A DNA stretch of 64,000 nt from Caldimonas caldifontis (GTDB taxonomy: Bacteria > Pseudomonadota > Gammaproteobacteria > Burkholderiales > Burkholderiaceae_C): the NCBI RefSeq assembly GCF_002930615.1, contig NZ_PSNX01000008.1, positions 62,001 through 126,000 of the forward strand, written 5' to 3'. The position numbers and the translations under genes are program-made. The notes below the pieces were generated by a model, which was not told where the DNA came from, ran no database searches, and was given only the letters and a program-made list of their open reading frames with translations. Positions within the stretch are counted from its first letter, which is position 1. Each line of letters opens with the position of its first letter. This document shows, piece by piece, positions 1 through 8,924 of this stretch.

Positions 1-1049
1 AGCGAGATGCCCAGGGCTCCGACCACCATCACCCAGGTGGGAATGCGGGCCTGACCCGACACGGTGCCCGTGCGCACTGCCTCGGCGATGGCCGCCAGCG
101 GGCCGACGGCGTTGGCCACGTCGTTGGCGCCGTGGGCGAAGCTCAGCAGCGCCGCGCCGCAGATCAGCGGCAGCGTGAACAGGGAGTTGATGCCGTCGCG
201 GGTGTTGGGCAGTTGCGGGGCCCGGGCCTGCACCCATTGGCGTGCCAGTGCCCAGCCGGCCACCCCCAGGCCGGCGCCGATGGCGATGGCGAGCGGGAAG
301 CCCACTTTCCACACACGGCTCAGGCCCTTGAGCACCAGGTAGGACGCGAAGGCCCAGACCATGATGCCAATGAGCAGGGGCACGGTGCGCTGGGCCGCCG
401 CCACCATGTCGTCCCGGAACACGATGCTGTGCTTGATCCAGTAAAGGAAGCCGGCGGCGATGAGCCCCCCCAGCAGCGGCGAGATGACCCAGCTGGCGGC
501 GATCTCGCCCAGCTGGCCCCAGTTGGCCGCCTGCAGCCCTCCGGCGGCCACGCCGGCGCCCAGCACGGCCCCGATGATGGAATGGGTGGTCGAAACCGGT
601 GCTCCCAGGGCCGTGGCCACGTTCAGCCAGATCGCACCGGCCAGCAGGGCGGCCGTCATCAGCCACAGGAAGCGGTCGGTGCCTTCGATCGCCTCGGGGC
701 GGATGATGCCCTTCTGGATGGTGCTGACCACGTCGCCCCCGGCGATCAGGGCGCCCGCGGCCTCGAAGACGGCGGCCAGCAGGATGGCGCCCACCATCGA
801 GATGGCCCGTGAACCCACGGCGGGCCCCATGTTGTTGGCCACGTCGTTGGCACCGATGTTCATGGCCATGTAGCCTCCGATCACCGCGGCGGCCACCAGC
901 AGGGCGGCATTGGGGCCGCTCACGCCCAGCCCCAGGCTGGTGTAGAGCAGGATGCCGACGGCAAACAGCAGTCCGATGCCGAGCTTGAAGGAGTCGTTGC
1001 GGCCACGGCGGGTGGCCTTCTCGATCTTGGCGATGTTCTTGAATTCCAT
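1..1049 (-). CDS. pit: PiT-family inorganic phosphate transporter (3' end cut by window edge)
   Basis: Low-affinity phosphate permease of the inner membrane. The two inverted PiT signatures are visible: IGANDVANNMGPAVGS at about residues 65-80 and FAHGANDVANAVGPL near residue 310, with many hydrophobic helices between them. The start is the ATG that gives MEFKNIAKIE. About 349 codons are visible and no stop is reached, so only a short C-terminus can be missing. A Pho box lies directly upstream on the same strand, so expression probably rises in phosphate starvation. This is less usual for a PiT permease than for pstSCAB. No PhoU/DUF47 partner is seen; it could lie beyond the left edge. Confidence 0.93.
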   Translation of the reverse strand, partial: MEFKNIAKIEKATRRGRNDSFKLGIGLLFAVGILLYTSLGLGVSGPNAALLVAAAVIGGYMAMNIGANDVANNMGPAVGSRAISMVGAILLAAVFEAAGALIAGGDVVSTIQKGIIRPEAIEGTDRFLWLMTAALLAGAIWLNVATALGAPVSTTHSIIGAVLGAGVAAGGLQAANWGQLGEIAASWVISPLLGGLIAAGFLYWIKHSIVFRDDMVAAAQRTVPLLIGIMVWAFASYLVLKGLSRVWKVGFPLAIAIGAGLGVAGWALARQWVQARAPQLPNTRDGINSLFTLPLICGAALLSFAHGANDVANAVGPLAAIAEAVRTGTVSGQARIPTWVMVVGALGIS

Positions 1050-1059
1050 GATCCGGGGA

Positions 1060-1099
1060 CGACAGACCGTGTGACGAATCTGTGACGGATTTGTGACAG
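1060..1099 (-). promoter_or_regulatory. Candidate PhoB (Pho) box upstream of the phosphate transporter
   Basis: Read on the minus strand there are 7-bp direct repeats CTGTCAC, CCGTCAC and TCGTCAC, followed by a weaker TCTGTCG, each separated by 4 bp. The resulting 11-bp periodicity (TGTGAC on the plus strand at 1070, 1081 and 1092) matches the PhoB consensus of two CTGTCAT-like repeats with a 4-bp AT-rich spacer. It begins about 10 bp upstream of the pit start codon. Direct observation of the repeats; binding by PhoB is inferred. Confidence 0.7.
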
Positions 1100-1268
1100 G
1101 CGGATTCTCGCCGAACCCGGCCCAACCCCGCCTGATCAGGGGGAGCGGCGTCACTGGCGTGTCATCCGAGGGGGACAGCGCCGCACACGGGGGCGTACCA
1201 TCTGGGCTTTTCCCCCAGCCTGTTTTGCTGTGCAGTCCGGCGCGGCGGCGGGGGCAGCCCCGAGTGCC

Positions 1269-1883
1269 ATGACCGAAGTCCTCAAGAAGAGCGAGCGCAC
1301 CCTCAGCGCCATCGTCAACACCGCCCTGGAACTGGCCATCACCCAGGGGCTGTCGAGCATGTCGCTGGGGGAGGTGGCCAAGCGCCTGGGCATCAGCAAG
1401 AGCGGTGTGTTCGTGCGCACCGGCTCGGTGGAGAACCTGCAGGACCTCGTGCTGGCACGTTACGAACAGCTCTTCGCCGAGCACGTCTTCCTGCCCGCGC
1501 TGGAGGCGCCTCGGGGCCTGCCGCGGCTGGATCGCATCATGGAACTGTGGGTGGGGCGCGGCGTGGGTCGCAAGGCCATGGCCGGCTCGCTGCATGCCGT
1601 GGCGGCCTTCGATCTGCACCCGATGGAAACGCTGCTGCGCAAGAAGGTCCGCGGCGGCGTGGCCCGGTGGCGCCGCACCCTGGGCCGCACGGTGACCCAG
1701 GCCGTCGAGGAAGGGCACCTGAAGCCCGACACCGACCCCGCCCAGGTGGCCTACGAGATCAGCAGCCTGATGCTGGGCTACTTCCATGACCTGCACTTCC
1801 TGCGCGACCGCAAGGTGGTCGAGCGCACCTGGCAGGCCTACCAGCGGCTCATGTCCACCTACAAGGTGCCGGGGCTGACATGA
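1269..1883 (+). CDS. TetR/AcrR-family transcriptional regulator
   Basis: A 204-residue repressor-type protein. The N-terminal helix-turn-helix runs from about residue 10 to 55 (LSSMSLGEVAKRLGISKSGVF). The rest is the helical ligand-binding domain, with a YAP-like C-terminal region as in TetR_C_39-type proteins. The ATG at 1269 is preferred because the upstream in-frame codons are low-complexity Ala/Gly and the family normally starts just before this helix. Its stop overlaps the start of the patatin gene by 4 bp (ATGA), so the two are translationally coupled and it probably regulates that gene. The ligand cannot be inferred. Confidence 0.88.
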   Translation: MTEVLKKSERTLSAIVNTALELAITQGLSSMSLGEVAKRLGISKSGVFVRTGSVENLQDLVLARYEQLFAEHVFLPALEAPRGLPRLDRIMELWVGRGVGRKAMAGSLHAVAAFDLHPMETLLRKKVRGGVARWRRTLGRTVTQAVEEGHLKPDTDPAQVAYEISSLMLGYFHDLHFLRDRKVVERTWQAYQRLMSTYKVPGLT

Positions 1884-3136
1884 CGCTCGGCACCGTCTTC
1901 AGTTCGCTCGCACCCATGAGCGACAGCGGCCCGCCACCGCGCACGGCCCTGGTGCTGATGGGGGGCGGGGCCCGCACGGCCTATCAGGTGGGGGCGATGC
2001 AGGGCATCGTCCAGATCCTCGGTCCCTCACCGCGGGCCTTCTTCGACATCCTCGTGGGCACCTCGGCCGGCGCGCTCAATGCGGCCTACCTGGCCTGCCA
2101 TGCTTCGGCGGGGCAGGCGGCTGTGGAGCGACTGGCGGCCTTCTGGGGCACGCTGCGCTCCGATCACGTGTACCACGTGGAGTCTCTGCGCAGCGCCCAC
2201 CAGGGGCTGCGCTGGGCCACGCTGATCTCGCCGGCGTGGATGCTGCGGCGCCTGCCGCGGTCCTTTCTGGATGCCGAGCCGCTGGCGCGCAGCCTGAGGC
2301 GAGCGGTGGATTTCGGGCGCATTGGCCTGGCCTTGCGCGATCGTCACCTGCAGGCCCTGGCCGTCACCGCCTCCAGCTACACCAGCGGCCTGCATTGGAC
2401 GTTCTACCAGACCGCCGATGCGCTGAAGGTGGAACCCTGGCAGCATCCGGGGCGGCGTTCGGTGGCCCAGCCGGTGGCTGCCGAGCACCTGCTCGCCTCG
2501 GCCGCCATCCCCTTTGTGTTTCCGGCGGTGCCGCTGCAGGTGAACGGGCGCACAGAGTACTTCGGGGACGGGTCCATGCGCCAGCTGGCCCCCCTGTCGC
2601 CAGCCTTCCACCTTGGGGCCACCCGCATCCTGGCCATCGGGGTGGGCCAGCCCGAACGTTCGGGGATGGCCGACGACCCCGACGAGTCCGCGGGCCAGTA
2701 TCCGAAGATGGCTCAGATTGCCACCCATGCCATGGCCAGTGTGTTCCACGACACGCTGGAGGCCGATGTGGAGCAGGCCCTGCGGGTGAACGAGGGGCTG
2801 AGACGGCTGCGGCAGGCGCAGGGCGGTGCTGCCTTGCCGTACCGCACGGTGGAGGTGCTGTCGTTGCAACCGTCGTGCTCGCTCGATTCGCTGGCCCGCG
2901 AGCACGCACGCTCCCTGCCCGAACCCGCCTTCAAGCTGCTCAAGATGCTGGGCGGCACCCAGGGAGCCGGTGCGGCGCTGGCCAGCTACCTGCTCTTCGA
3001 GCCGCCCTTCGTCCAGGCCCTGATGGCCCTGGGGCGTGCCGATGCGCTGGCGCAGCGCGAGCGCATCGAGGCCTTCTTCGCCGGACGCCCCGTGCCTGCA
3101 GCGGGCGGTGCTGGCAGTCATGCAGCGGTGCCATAA
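1880..3136 (+). CDS. Patatin-like phospholipase
   Basis: A serine lipase/acylhydrolase of the patatin family, 418 residues. The glycine-rich oxyanion loop GGGARTAYQVG is at residues 28-38, the nucleophile elbow GTSAG at 60-64 (Ser62), and the catalytic Asp in FGDGSMRQ at about 230. These make the Ser-Asp dyad complete. There is no signal peptide, so it is probably cytoplasmic or at the inner face of the membrane. The ATG at 1880 overlaps the TetR stop; an alternative start at 1916 (MSDSGPPP) would lose only the first 12 residues. The C-terminal half (from about 250) is a DUF3336-like extension of unclear role. The lipid substrate is unknown. Confidence 0.88.
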   Translation: MTLGTVFSSLAPMSDSGPPPRTALVLMGGGARTAYQVGAMQGIVQILGPSPRAFFDILVGTSAGALNAAYLACHASAGQAAVERLAAFWGTLRSDHVYHVESLRSAHQGLRWATLISPAWMLRRLPRSFLDAEPLARSLRRAVDFGRIGLALRDRHLQALAVTASSYTSGLHWTFYQTADALKVEPWQHPGRRSVAQPVAAEHLLASAAIPFVFPAVPLQVNGRTEYFGDGSMRQLAPLSPAFHLGATRILAIGVGQPERSGMADDPDESAGQYPKMAQIATHAMASVFHDTLEADVEQALRVNEGLRRLRQAQGGAALPYRTVEVLSLQPSCSLDSLAREHARSLPEPAFKLLKMLGGTQGAGAALASYLLFEPPFVQALMALGRADALAQRERIEAFFAGRPVPAAGGAGSHAAVP

Positions 3137-3340
3137 TCCGCACCAGTTCCATCACGGAGACTTCCTTGGACAGCCCCCAGCCTCGGTGGCCGTCCACTCC
3201 AACCCGGGTTCGCGCGTTGTAGCAGCGGGCCCGCAGCCGCAAGCGGCCTTGGGGTGAGACGGTGGCCGACCCTGACCCCTTCGCAACCTCAAGAGACACC
3301 TGCGCCGCTTCCCTGGAGCGGCGCCCCGGTTGGAGAATTC

Positions 3341-4303
3341 ATGCTCAACGTCTTCACGCTGGCCAACGGCCGGCTCGTCCAGCAGGAGATCGACCGCCCC
3401 GAAGCGCTGTCGCAGGTCCAGCCGGTGTGGGTGGACCTGGAAGCGCCCACGCCCGAGGAAAAGGGCTGGATCGCCGGGCGCTTCGGCGTCAGCATCCCTC
3501 AGGACGTGGTCGATGAAGACCTGGAGGAATCGGCCCGCTTCTACGAGGAAGACAACGGCGAACTGCACATCCGCTCGGACTTTCTGGTGGACGAGGACGA
3601 CACCTCGCGCAACGTGCGCGTGGCCTTCATCCTGCACAACAAGGTGCTGTTTTCCATCCACGATCACGACCTGCCGGTGTTCCGGCTGCTGCGACTGCGT
3701 GCGAGGCGCATGCCGGGGCTGATCGAGGACGCCAAGGACGTGCTGCTCAAGCTCTACGATGCCGATGCCGAGTACTCGGCCGACTCGCTCGAGGGCATCT
3801 ACGACTCGCTCGAAAAGGTCAGCGGCCTGGTGCTCAAGGAGGAGGTCAACGACACGGCGGCCGCCGAGGCGCTCGCGGCCATTGCCCGTGAGGAAGACCT
3901 GAACGGCCGCATCCGCCGCAACGTGATGGACACGCGCCGCGCGGTGAGCTTCCTGATGCGCTCGCGCCTGCTCAATGCCGAGCAGTTCGAGGAAGCCCGC
4001 CAGATCATGCGCGACATCGACTCGCTCGACTCGCACACGGCCTTCCTGTTCGACAAGATCAACTTCCTGATGGACGCCACCGTCGGCTTCATCAACATCA
4101 ACCAGAACAAGATCATCCGGATCTTCTCGGTGGCCAGCGTGGCCTTGCTGCCACCCACCCTGATCGCCAGCATCTACGGCATGAACTTCGAGCACATGCC
4201 GGAGCTGCAGTGGGAATACGGTTATCCCTTCTCGATCGCGCTGATGGCCATGACGGTGATCGCGCCCTTCTGGTACTTCCGCAAGAAAGGCTGGCTCAAG
4301 TAG
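3341..4303 (+). CDS. corA: CorA-family magnesium/cobalt transporter
   Basis: A divalent-cation channel of the inner membrane, 320 residues. A long cytoplasmic acidic/helical N-terminal domain is followed by two C-terminal membrane helices. The signature YGMN (GMN at residues 280-282) sits at the end of the first helix and forms the selectivity loop, followed by FEHMPE and a short basic tail (FRKKGWLK). The start is the ATG preceded by GGAG five bases upstream; an in-frame upstream extension to 3254 has no Shine-Dalgarno and is not family-like. It overlaps the convergent oxidoreductase gene by 8 bp. I saw no M-box-type leader in the 204 bp upstream. Confidence 0.93.
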   Translation: MLNVFTLANGRLVQQEIDRPEALSQVQPVWVDLEAPTPEEKGWIAGRFGVSIPQDVVDEDLEESARFYEEDNGELHIRSDFLVDEDDTSRNVRVAFILHNKVLFSIHDHDLPVFRLLRLRARRMPGLIEDAKDVLLKLYDADAEYSADSLEGIYDSLEKVSGLVLKEEVNDTAAAEALAAIAREEDLNGRIRRNVMDTRRAVSFLMRSRLLNAEQFEEARQIMRDIDSLDSHTAFLFDKINFLMDATVGFININQNKIIRIFSVASVALLPPTLIASIYGMNFEHMPELQWEYGYPFSIALMAMTVIAPFWYFRKKGWLK

Positions 4304-5261
4304 CCTGCATCGCGCGAGCCAGAGCGCGGCCGCTGAGCCAGGCGCGTTCGATGCCCTCGGCCTTGCCGGTGGCGTGCCAGGTGTCGCCGCAGGCGCCGAT
4401 GCGCAAGGTGGCCTCCCAGCTGCAGGGTTCGCTCAGGGGCTGGGGCACCTGGGCATAGCGCCAGCGGTGCGCCACGGCATGCGCCGGGCGGGCCAGACGC
4501 ACACCGAGGGCTTCGCCGAAGGCATCGAGCAGGCGGCGCAGCACCTGATCGGGCGGGGCATCGAGGTTGTTGGCGCTCCAGTCGGGTGTGGCGTGCAGCA
4601 CCCAGCGGCAGCCCACGCCGGCCACACGTTCGCGGCCCGGGCGGGTGTCATCACGGCGCGCCTCGCGCAACGGCCCCGAGGCCGGCTGCAGGCGCTCGCT
4701 GCGGGCGGGCAGGGCCAGCGGCCAGGCCGCCATCACCGTCCAGGTGGGCTCGCTGCGCACCGGGCGCACCCCCTCAGCGAGGGCCGGGGCCACGCCGAGC
4801 AGCGGCACGGCCTGCTCGGCCGGCACGGCCACCACGACGGCGTCGAACACCTGCTCGGCCAGGCCGGGCACCGGCTGGTGGGCGCGCAGCTGCCAGCGGC
4901 CCTCGCCGGCCGGCTCGATGGCGGCAATCTCGGTGTCGAGCTGCACGGCCAGGCCCTGCGCCAGCGCACGCGGCAGGGCGTTCATGCCGCCCACACCGGT
5001 GTGGCGAGCGTCGTCCACACCGGCAAGCCAGCCCGCCTCGGTCCATTGCGAGACCTGCTGGGCAAAGTCGCTGCCGCTGGCGGCGAAGTCGGCGCCCCCA
5101 TGATCGAAGGGGCCGGCCGGGCTGTGCCGGGTGGACAGGCGCCCGCCGGGGCCGCGGCTCTTGTCGTAGAGCCGCACCTGCACGCCGGCGGCGGCCAGTT
5201 CGCGCGCACAGGTCAGGCCCGCCAGGCCGGCGCCGATGACAGCAACGTGGGAGATCGTCAT
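4296..5261 (-). CDS. FAD/NAD(P)-binding amine-oxidase-like protein (renalase type)
   Basis: A 321-residue flavoprotein. It opens with an ADP-binding Rossmann motif (VAVIGAGLAGLTCARELAAAG) followed by the family's GPGGRLSTRH segment, typical of small NAD(P)/FAD-dependent oxidoreductases often labelled deoxyribodipyrimidine-photolyase-associated or renalase-like. It is the last gene of the nine-gene lipid/light operon. Its ATG overlaps the stop of the preceding NTF2-like gene by 4 bp, which fixes the start. Substrate unknown; the context suggests a redox step linked to lipid modification or flavin chemistry. Confidence 0.82.
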   Translation of the reverse strand: MTISHVAVIGAGLAGLTCARELAAAGVQVRLYDKSRGPGGRLSTRHSPAGPFDHGGADFAASGSDFAQQVSQWTEAGWLAGVDDARHTGVGGMNALPRALAQGLAVQLDTEIAAIEPAGEGRWQLRAHQPVPGLAEQVFDAVVVAVPAEQAVPLLGVAPALAEGVRPVRSEPTWTVMAAWPLALPARSERLQPASGPLREARRDDTRPGRERVAGVGCRWVLHATPDWSANNLDAPPDQVLRRLLDAFGEALGVRLARPAHAVAHRWRYAQVPQPLSEPCSWEATLRIGACGDTWHATGKAEGIERAWLSGRALARAMQAT

Positions 5262-5695
5262 GTGTTGGCCCTCCGCTTGAGCCAGCGCATGAGCAGGCCC
5301 ACCACCGGCAGCTTTTCGTAGAGCTCCTCGGCGGCATCCCAGTAGTCGCGGTGCACGGCGATGCGGCCATCGGGCGCGAACAGCAGGTGGGAGGCACCGC
5401 GCACCACCTGGGGGGCGTCGCTGTAGCGCCGGAAGCGGAAGAGGAAGTCCCAGGTGAGGAAGCACTGGTCGCCCTGCGCGACGGCAGCCGTCACGACGAA
5501 GCGCGGCTCGCGCAGTGCCACGTCCATGTGGCGGAAGATGCGCTGCACCTCGGCCAGGCCCTGGACCTCGTTGAACGGATCCTTGAAGCGGCAGTCGTCG
5601 GTGTAATAGCGGCCGAAGTGCTGCACCGACTCGGGGGTGAGCGTCTCGAAGAAGTCGATCACGCGCTGCACGCGCGGGTCATCATGGCGGGTCAT
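5258..5695 (-). CDS. NTF2-like (SnoaL-type) small protein
   Basis: A 145-residue protein with the fold-typical pattern of the nuclear-transport-factor-2 superfamily: an N-terminal helix pair (VIDFFETLTPESVQHF), a cone-shaped beta-sheet, and FKDPFNEVQG near residue 40. No signal peptide. Members act as isomerases, hydrolases or binding proteins, so sequence alone gives no reaction. Proteins of this kind recur next to SDR and cyclopropane-synthase-like genes in proteobacterial light-stress operons. It lies 37 bp after the SDR gene and is coupled by ATGA overlap to the following FAD protein. Confidence 0.75.
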   Translation of the reverse strand: MTRHDDPRVQRVIDFFETLTPESVQHFGRYYTDDCRFKDPFNEVQGLAEVQRIFRHMDVALREPRFVVTAAVAQGDQCFLTWDFLFRFRRYSDAPQVVRGASHLLFAPDGRIAVHRDYWDAAEELYEKLPVVGLLMRWLKRRANT

Positions 5696-5732
5696 GGGGC
5701 GGCAGTGTAGAGCCGGCGCCCGGCGCCGGCGT

Positions 5733-6506
5733 TCACAGCCCGGTGGCCCGGCGCACCGCCGAGAAATAGAGGCTGTCGCGCAGGTAGCGCAAGGCCTTGA
5801 GCCACAGCGTGAAGCGGCGCGGGAAGTGGATCTCGAAGCGCCCGCGCGCCCAGCCGTCGAGCATGGCCTGTGCGGCCTGCTCGGGCGTGAGCAGGGCCGG
5901 CATGCGGAAGCGGTTCTGGGCGGTCAGCGGGGTCTCCACGAAGCCCGGGTTGATCACCGAGACGCCCACGCCCAGCGGTTCGAGGTCGAGGTAGAGCGTT
6001 TCGGCCAGGTTGATCATCGCGGCCTTGGTCGGGCCATAGGCCAGCGAGTTGGGCAGGCCGCGGTAGCCGGCCACGCTGGCCACCAGGCTCAGGTGGCCCG
6101 AGCGCTGGCGCTGCAGCACCGGCAGCACGGCATCGAGCAGGTACAGCGCGCCCACGTAGTTGACCTGCTGGTGGCGCAGGGCTTCGTCCAGATCGAAGGC
6201 CGTGGCGCGCATGGCCCGGTAGTGGCCGGCGCAATAGACGACCAGGTCCAGGCGGCCGTGGCGTTCGGCCAGGTCCTGGGCCGCGGCGCGCAGCGCCTCG
6301 CGGTGGGTGGCGTCCAGGGCGATGAATTCGCTGCCCGGGTGCTGGGCAGTGAAGTCCTCGAGAGCCTTCACATTGCGTGCGGACACGATGACACGGGCGC
6401 CGCGGGCATGCAGGGCCGATGCCGTGGCGCGGCCGATGCCGGTGGACGCGCCCACCAGCCAGGCGGTACGGCCTTGCCAGTCGGTGAGCTTGGGATTGAG
6501 GGACAT
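5733..6506 (-). CDS. Short-chain dehydrogenase/reductase
   Basis: A classical SDR of 257 residues. The cofactor loop GASTGIG is at 19-25, the NAG-equivalent reads CAG near 92-94, and the catalytic residues are Ser144, Tyr157 and Lys161 (YGPTK). An Arg in the second beta-strand region (SARNVK) suggests NADP(H). The C-terminal stretch after residue 215 (RFEIHFPRRFTLWLKALRYL) resembles the membrane-associating tail of SDRs acting on lipids. It starts 8 bp after the DUF3833 lipoprotein gene. Probably reduces or oxidises a lipid-derived carbonyl; this is inference from context. Confidence 0.86.
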   Translation of the reverse strand: MSLNPKLTDWQGRTAWLVGASTGIGRATASALHARGARVIVSARNVKALEDFTAQHPGSEFIALDATHREALRAAAQDLAERHGRLDLVVYCAGHYRAMRATAFDLDEALRHQQVNYVGALYLLDAVLPVLQRQRSGHLSLVASVAGYRGLPNSLAYGPTKAAMINLAETLYLDLEPLGVGVSVINPGFVETPLTAQNRFRMPALLTPEQAAQAMLDGWARGRFEIHFPRRFTLWLKALRYLRDSLYFSAVRRATGL

Positions 6507-6514
6507 GGGGTCTT

Positions 6515-7051
6515 TCAGCCCTTCACGAAGGTGAGCGTGACTTCGCCCAGGCGGATGCCGAACTTGCTCATCACCGCCTTGTTGAGCATCACGCGATCGT
6601 CCATCAGGTACATCCAGTCGTCGAACTGCACATCGTAGGTGCGGCCATCGACCGGCAGGCGCAGCGTGTAGCGCCAGTTGAAGGCATTGCCGCGCACCTG
6701 GCCGCTGGCCTCGCCCACCACGTCGTCGGCCCGGCCGGTGTAGCGGCCGTCGGCCAGGCGGGTGAGGCGCCACACGCGACGTTCGGTGCGGCCGTCGCTG
6801 TAGGTGAAGGCCTCGTCGAGCACACCCTGGTCGCCGTCCCAGCGGCCCTCCATCACCACGGTGAAGCGCCGCACCACCTGGCCCGAGCGGTCCTGGAAGA
6901 TGCCGTAGGCGGTGAGCCGGCCGTTGAAATAGCGGCGCAGGTCCAGCTCGGGGCGCTCGCCGGCGTAGGCGTCCAGATTCTGGCTGGCGCAACCGCTGAA
7001 CAGCGTGGCTGCAGCCGCGGCACCGCCCATCAGCACAAGGCGTCGTTTCAT
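6515..7051 (-). CDS. DUF3833-family lipoprotein
   Basis: A 178-residue predicted lipoprotein: MKRR start, hydrophobic h-region and lipobox LFSGC with the modified Cys at residue 21. The remainder is the beta-rich DUF3833 domain (FNGRLTAYGIFQDRSG, then MEGRWDGDQGVLDEAF). Function is unknown for the family. Its ATG overlaps the stop of the upstream transporter gene by 4 bp. Its membership in the lipid operon suggests a role at the envelope, perhaps binding or delivering the modified lipid. Confidence 0.82.
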   Translation of the reverse strand: MKRRLVLMGGAAAAATLFSGCASQNLDAYAGERPELDLRRYFNGRLTAYGIFQDRSGQVVRRFTVVMEGRWDGDQGVLDEAFTYSDGRTERRVWRLTRLADGRYTGRADDVVGEASGQVRGNAFNWRYTLRLPVDGRTYDVQFDDWMYLMDDRVMLNKAVMSKFGIRLGEVTLTFVKG

Positions 7052-8373
7052 CGTTCCACTCCGGTGTCGTGCCGCATCCACAGGCCATACAGCGCGCCGG
7101 CGGCGGCGAGCTTGAGCACGCAGGGCAGCAGGCAGTAGGCCAGCGTCAGGGCCGCCAGGCCCTGGGCGTCGCGCGTGCCCGGCTCGTAGCCGGCCAGCTG
7201 CAGCAGTGGCAGGGCCAGGCCGGCGGCCAGGGCGAGGTTGAGCTTGGTCGCGAAGTTCCACCAGCCGAAATAGGCGCCTTCCGAGCGCCCCTGGTGACCG
7301 GCCCGCTGGATCACACCGGCCAGCAGAGCGGGCGGCAGGGTCAGGTCGGCGCCCAGGGCGATGCCGCTGGCCGCGCACACGAGCGCATAGGCCAGCACGT
7401 CGCCGCGGCCCAGGGTGGCGGCCCACACAAAAGCCGCCACGGCCAGCAGCATGCCCGCCAGCCAGCTGGGCGCCAGGCCGAAGCGCGCCACGGCGCGCAC
7501 CCACAGCGGCACGGCCAGCGCGGCCGCGGCAAAGTACAGCGCGAGGAAGAGCGGCTCGTAGGCCGCGGCCTGCAGGCGGTCGCGGATGAAGAAGAGCACC
7601 AGCGTGGCCGGGATGGCGCTGGCAATGCCGTTGAGCAGGTAGATGAGCAGCAGCCGGCGGAACCCGCCCACGCGCCAGGGGCGCACCTGGCTCGGGTCGC
7701 GCAGCACGGGCGCGCTGCGGGGCTGGGGCGCCCGGCCCAGCGCCCACAGGCCCACGGCCAGCAGCACGGCAAAGGCGGTGGCGGTGACCCCCATGCCCGC
7801 CACGCTGGGCAGCACGCTGGCCACGAGCACGCCCACGAGCGCAAAGCCTTCGCGCCAGGCCACCACGCCCGCCCGCTGGCCGGCACCGCCCCCCAGCATC
7901 GCCCCCCAGGCCTGGTGGGTCACGCTCAAGGCGCTGTAGCTGAAGTAGGTGACGAGCAGCAGGGCGGCGCACCAGGCCAGCAAGGCGGCCGTGCCCTGCA
8001 CGGGCGGGAAGAAGAGGGCGGCAAAGCCTGCGGCCAGCACACCGCCCATGGCCAGGCCCACCAGCCACACGCGGCGGGCCGAATGGTGGAAGAGCTGGTC
8101 CACCACCCGGCCGATCCACGGGTCCATCAGCGCATCGGCCAGCCGTGCGCCCAGCAGGACGGCGCCCAGCAGCGCGAGCGGCACGCCGAACTCCGCGGCG
8201 TAATGCGCGGGCAGCACCACATACAGCGGCAGGGCCACGAAGGCCAGGGGCAGGCCCAGCGCGCCGTAGGACAGGCCCTGCGCGGGCGCGCCCGTCCACC
8301 CGGCTGCGGCACGCGCATCGGCCGCAGACGCCGCGGTGGCCGGCAGGCGCGGCATGGCGGGTTGGGCGCCCAT
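7048..8373 (-). CDS. MFS transporter of the GPH (glycoside-pentoside-hexuronide) type
   Basis: A 441-residue integral membrane protein with about 12 hydrophobic segments. The GPH-family motif region LADALMDPWIGRVVDQL near residue 85 is clear, and SEGAYFGWWNFATKLNLALAAG near residue 370 matches the second conserved loop. GPH proteins usually carry sugars with cations, but members in this gene neighbourhood are annotated as sugar:cation symporters without proof. Here it may move a lipid or lipid precursor. It starts 2 bp after the chalcone-isomerase-like gene and overlaps the lipoprotein gene that follows. Confidence 0.85.
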   Translation of the reverse strand: MGAQPAMPRLPATAASAADARAAAGWTGAPAQGLSYGALGLPLAFVALPLYVVLPAHYAAEFGVPLALLGAVLLGARLADALMDPWIGRVVDQLFHHSARRVWLVGLAMGGVLAAGFAALFFPPVQGTAALLAWCAALLLVTYFSYSALSVTHQAWGAMLGGGAGQRAGVVAWREGFALVGVLVASVLPSVAGMGVTATAFAVLLAVGLWALGRAPQPRSAPVLRDPSQVRPWRVGGFRRLLLIYLLNGIASAIPATLVLFFIRDRLQAAAYEPLFLALYFAAAALAVPLWVRAVARFGLAPSWLAGMLLAVAAFVWAATLGRGDVLAYALVCAASGIALGADLTLPPALLAGVIQRAGHQGRSEGAYFGWWNFATKLNLALAAGLALPLLQLAGYEPGTRDAQGLAALTLAYCLLPCVLKLAAAGALYGLWMRHDTGVER

Positions 8374-8375
8374 GG

Positions 8376-8924
8376 TCAGCGTTCGCCGGCGGCGGCGCCG
8401 ATCAGGCGCTCGCGCAGGCGGGGCTCGGAGGTGCGCGGTGACAGCCAGATGCCGAAGAAGAGGCGCGCGAACTCCGCGTCCTCGATCTCGGCGGTGCGCT
8501 GGCCGTTGAAGTAGAAGCGTGCGCCCCGGCCGGGCAGGTGGATGCCCACCAGCCGGTCGCCGTCGGCGACGTTGGGGAAGGCGCGCTTCATCGCCTCCAG
8601 CCAGGCGCTGGCCTGGGCGTCGGTGAAGGAGCCCACGCGGCGCATCTCGGTGATCGAGCGTTCGGCGATGGCGGGGCCCTCAAGGCGGCGCAGGTAGTGC
8701 AGCGCCAGAGCGAGCGGGGCCTCGTCATATTGCCGCACATCCGCCTGCGGCGGCAGCCACAGGCGGGCATCGTAGACGCGCAGGCCGAGGAAGGTCATGC
8801 GGGCCTCGCCCTGCAACTTCACCTCCGGCAGGGCCCGTTGCACCTCGGGCGGCGGCGCCGGCACGGAGGCCTTCGCCCCCGACCCGACGAAGCAGCACAG
8901 CGCAAGGACGGCCCACAGCTTCAT
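8376..8924 (-). CDS. Chalcone-isomerase-like protein, secreted
   Basis: A 182-residue protein with an N-terminal signal peptide (MKLWAVLALCCFVGSGAKA) followed by a chalcone-isomerase-fold domain (FLGLRVYDARLWLPP, then LHYLRRLEGPAIAERSITEMRRVG). Bacterial members lack a flavonoid role; plant relatives of this fold bind fatty acids (FAP proteins). A periplasmic lipid- or fatty-acid-binding role is therefore plausible but unproven. ATGA overlap with the methyltransferase gene fixes the start. Confidence 0.8.
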   Translation of the reverse strand: MKLWAVLALCCFVGSGAKASVPAPPPEVQRALPEVKLQGEARMTFLGLRVYDARLWLPPQADVRQYDEAPLALALHYLRRLEGPAIAERSITEMRRVGSFTDAQASAWLEAMKRAFPNVADGDRLVGIHLPGRGARFYFNGQRTAEIEDAEFARLFFGIWLSPRTSEPRLRERLIGAAAGER

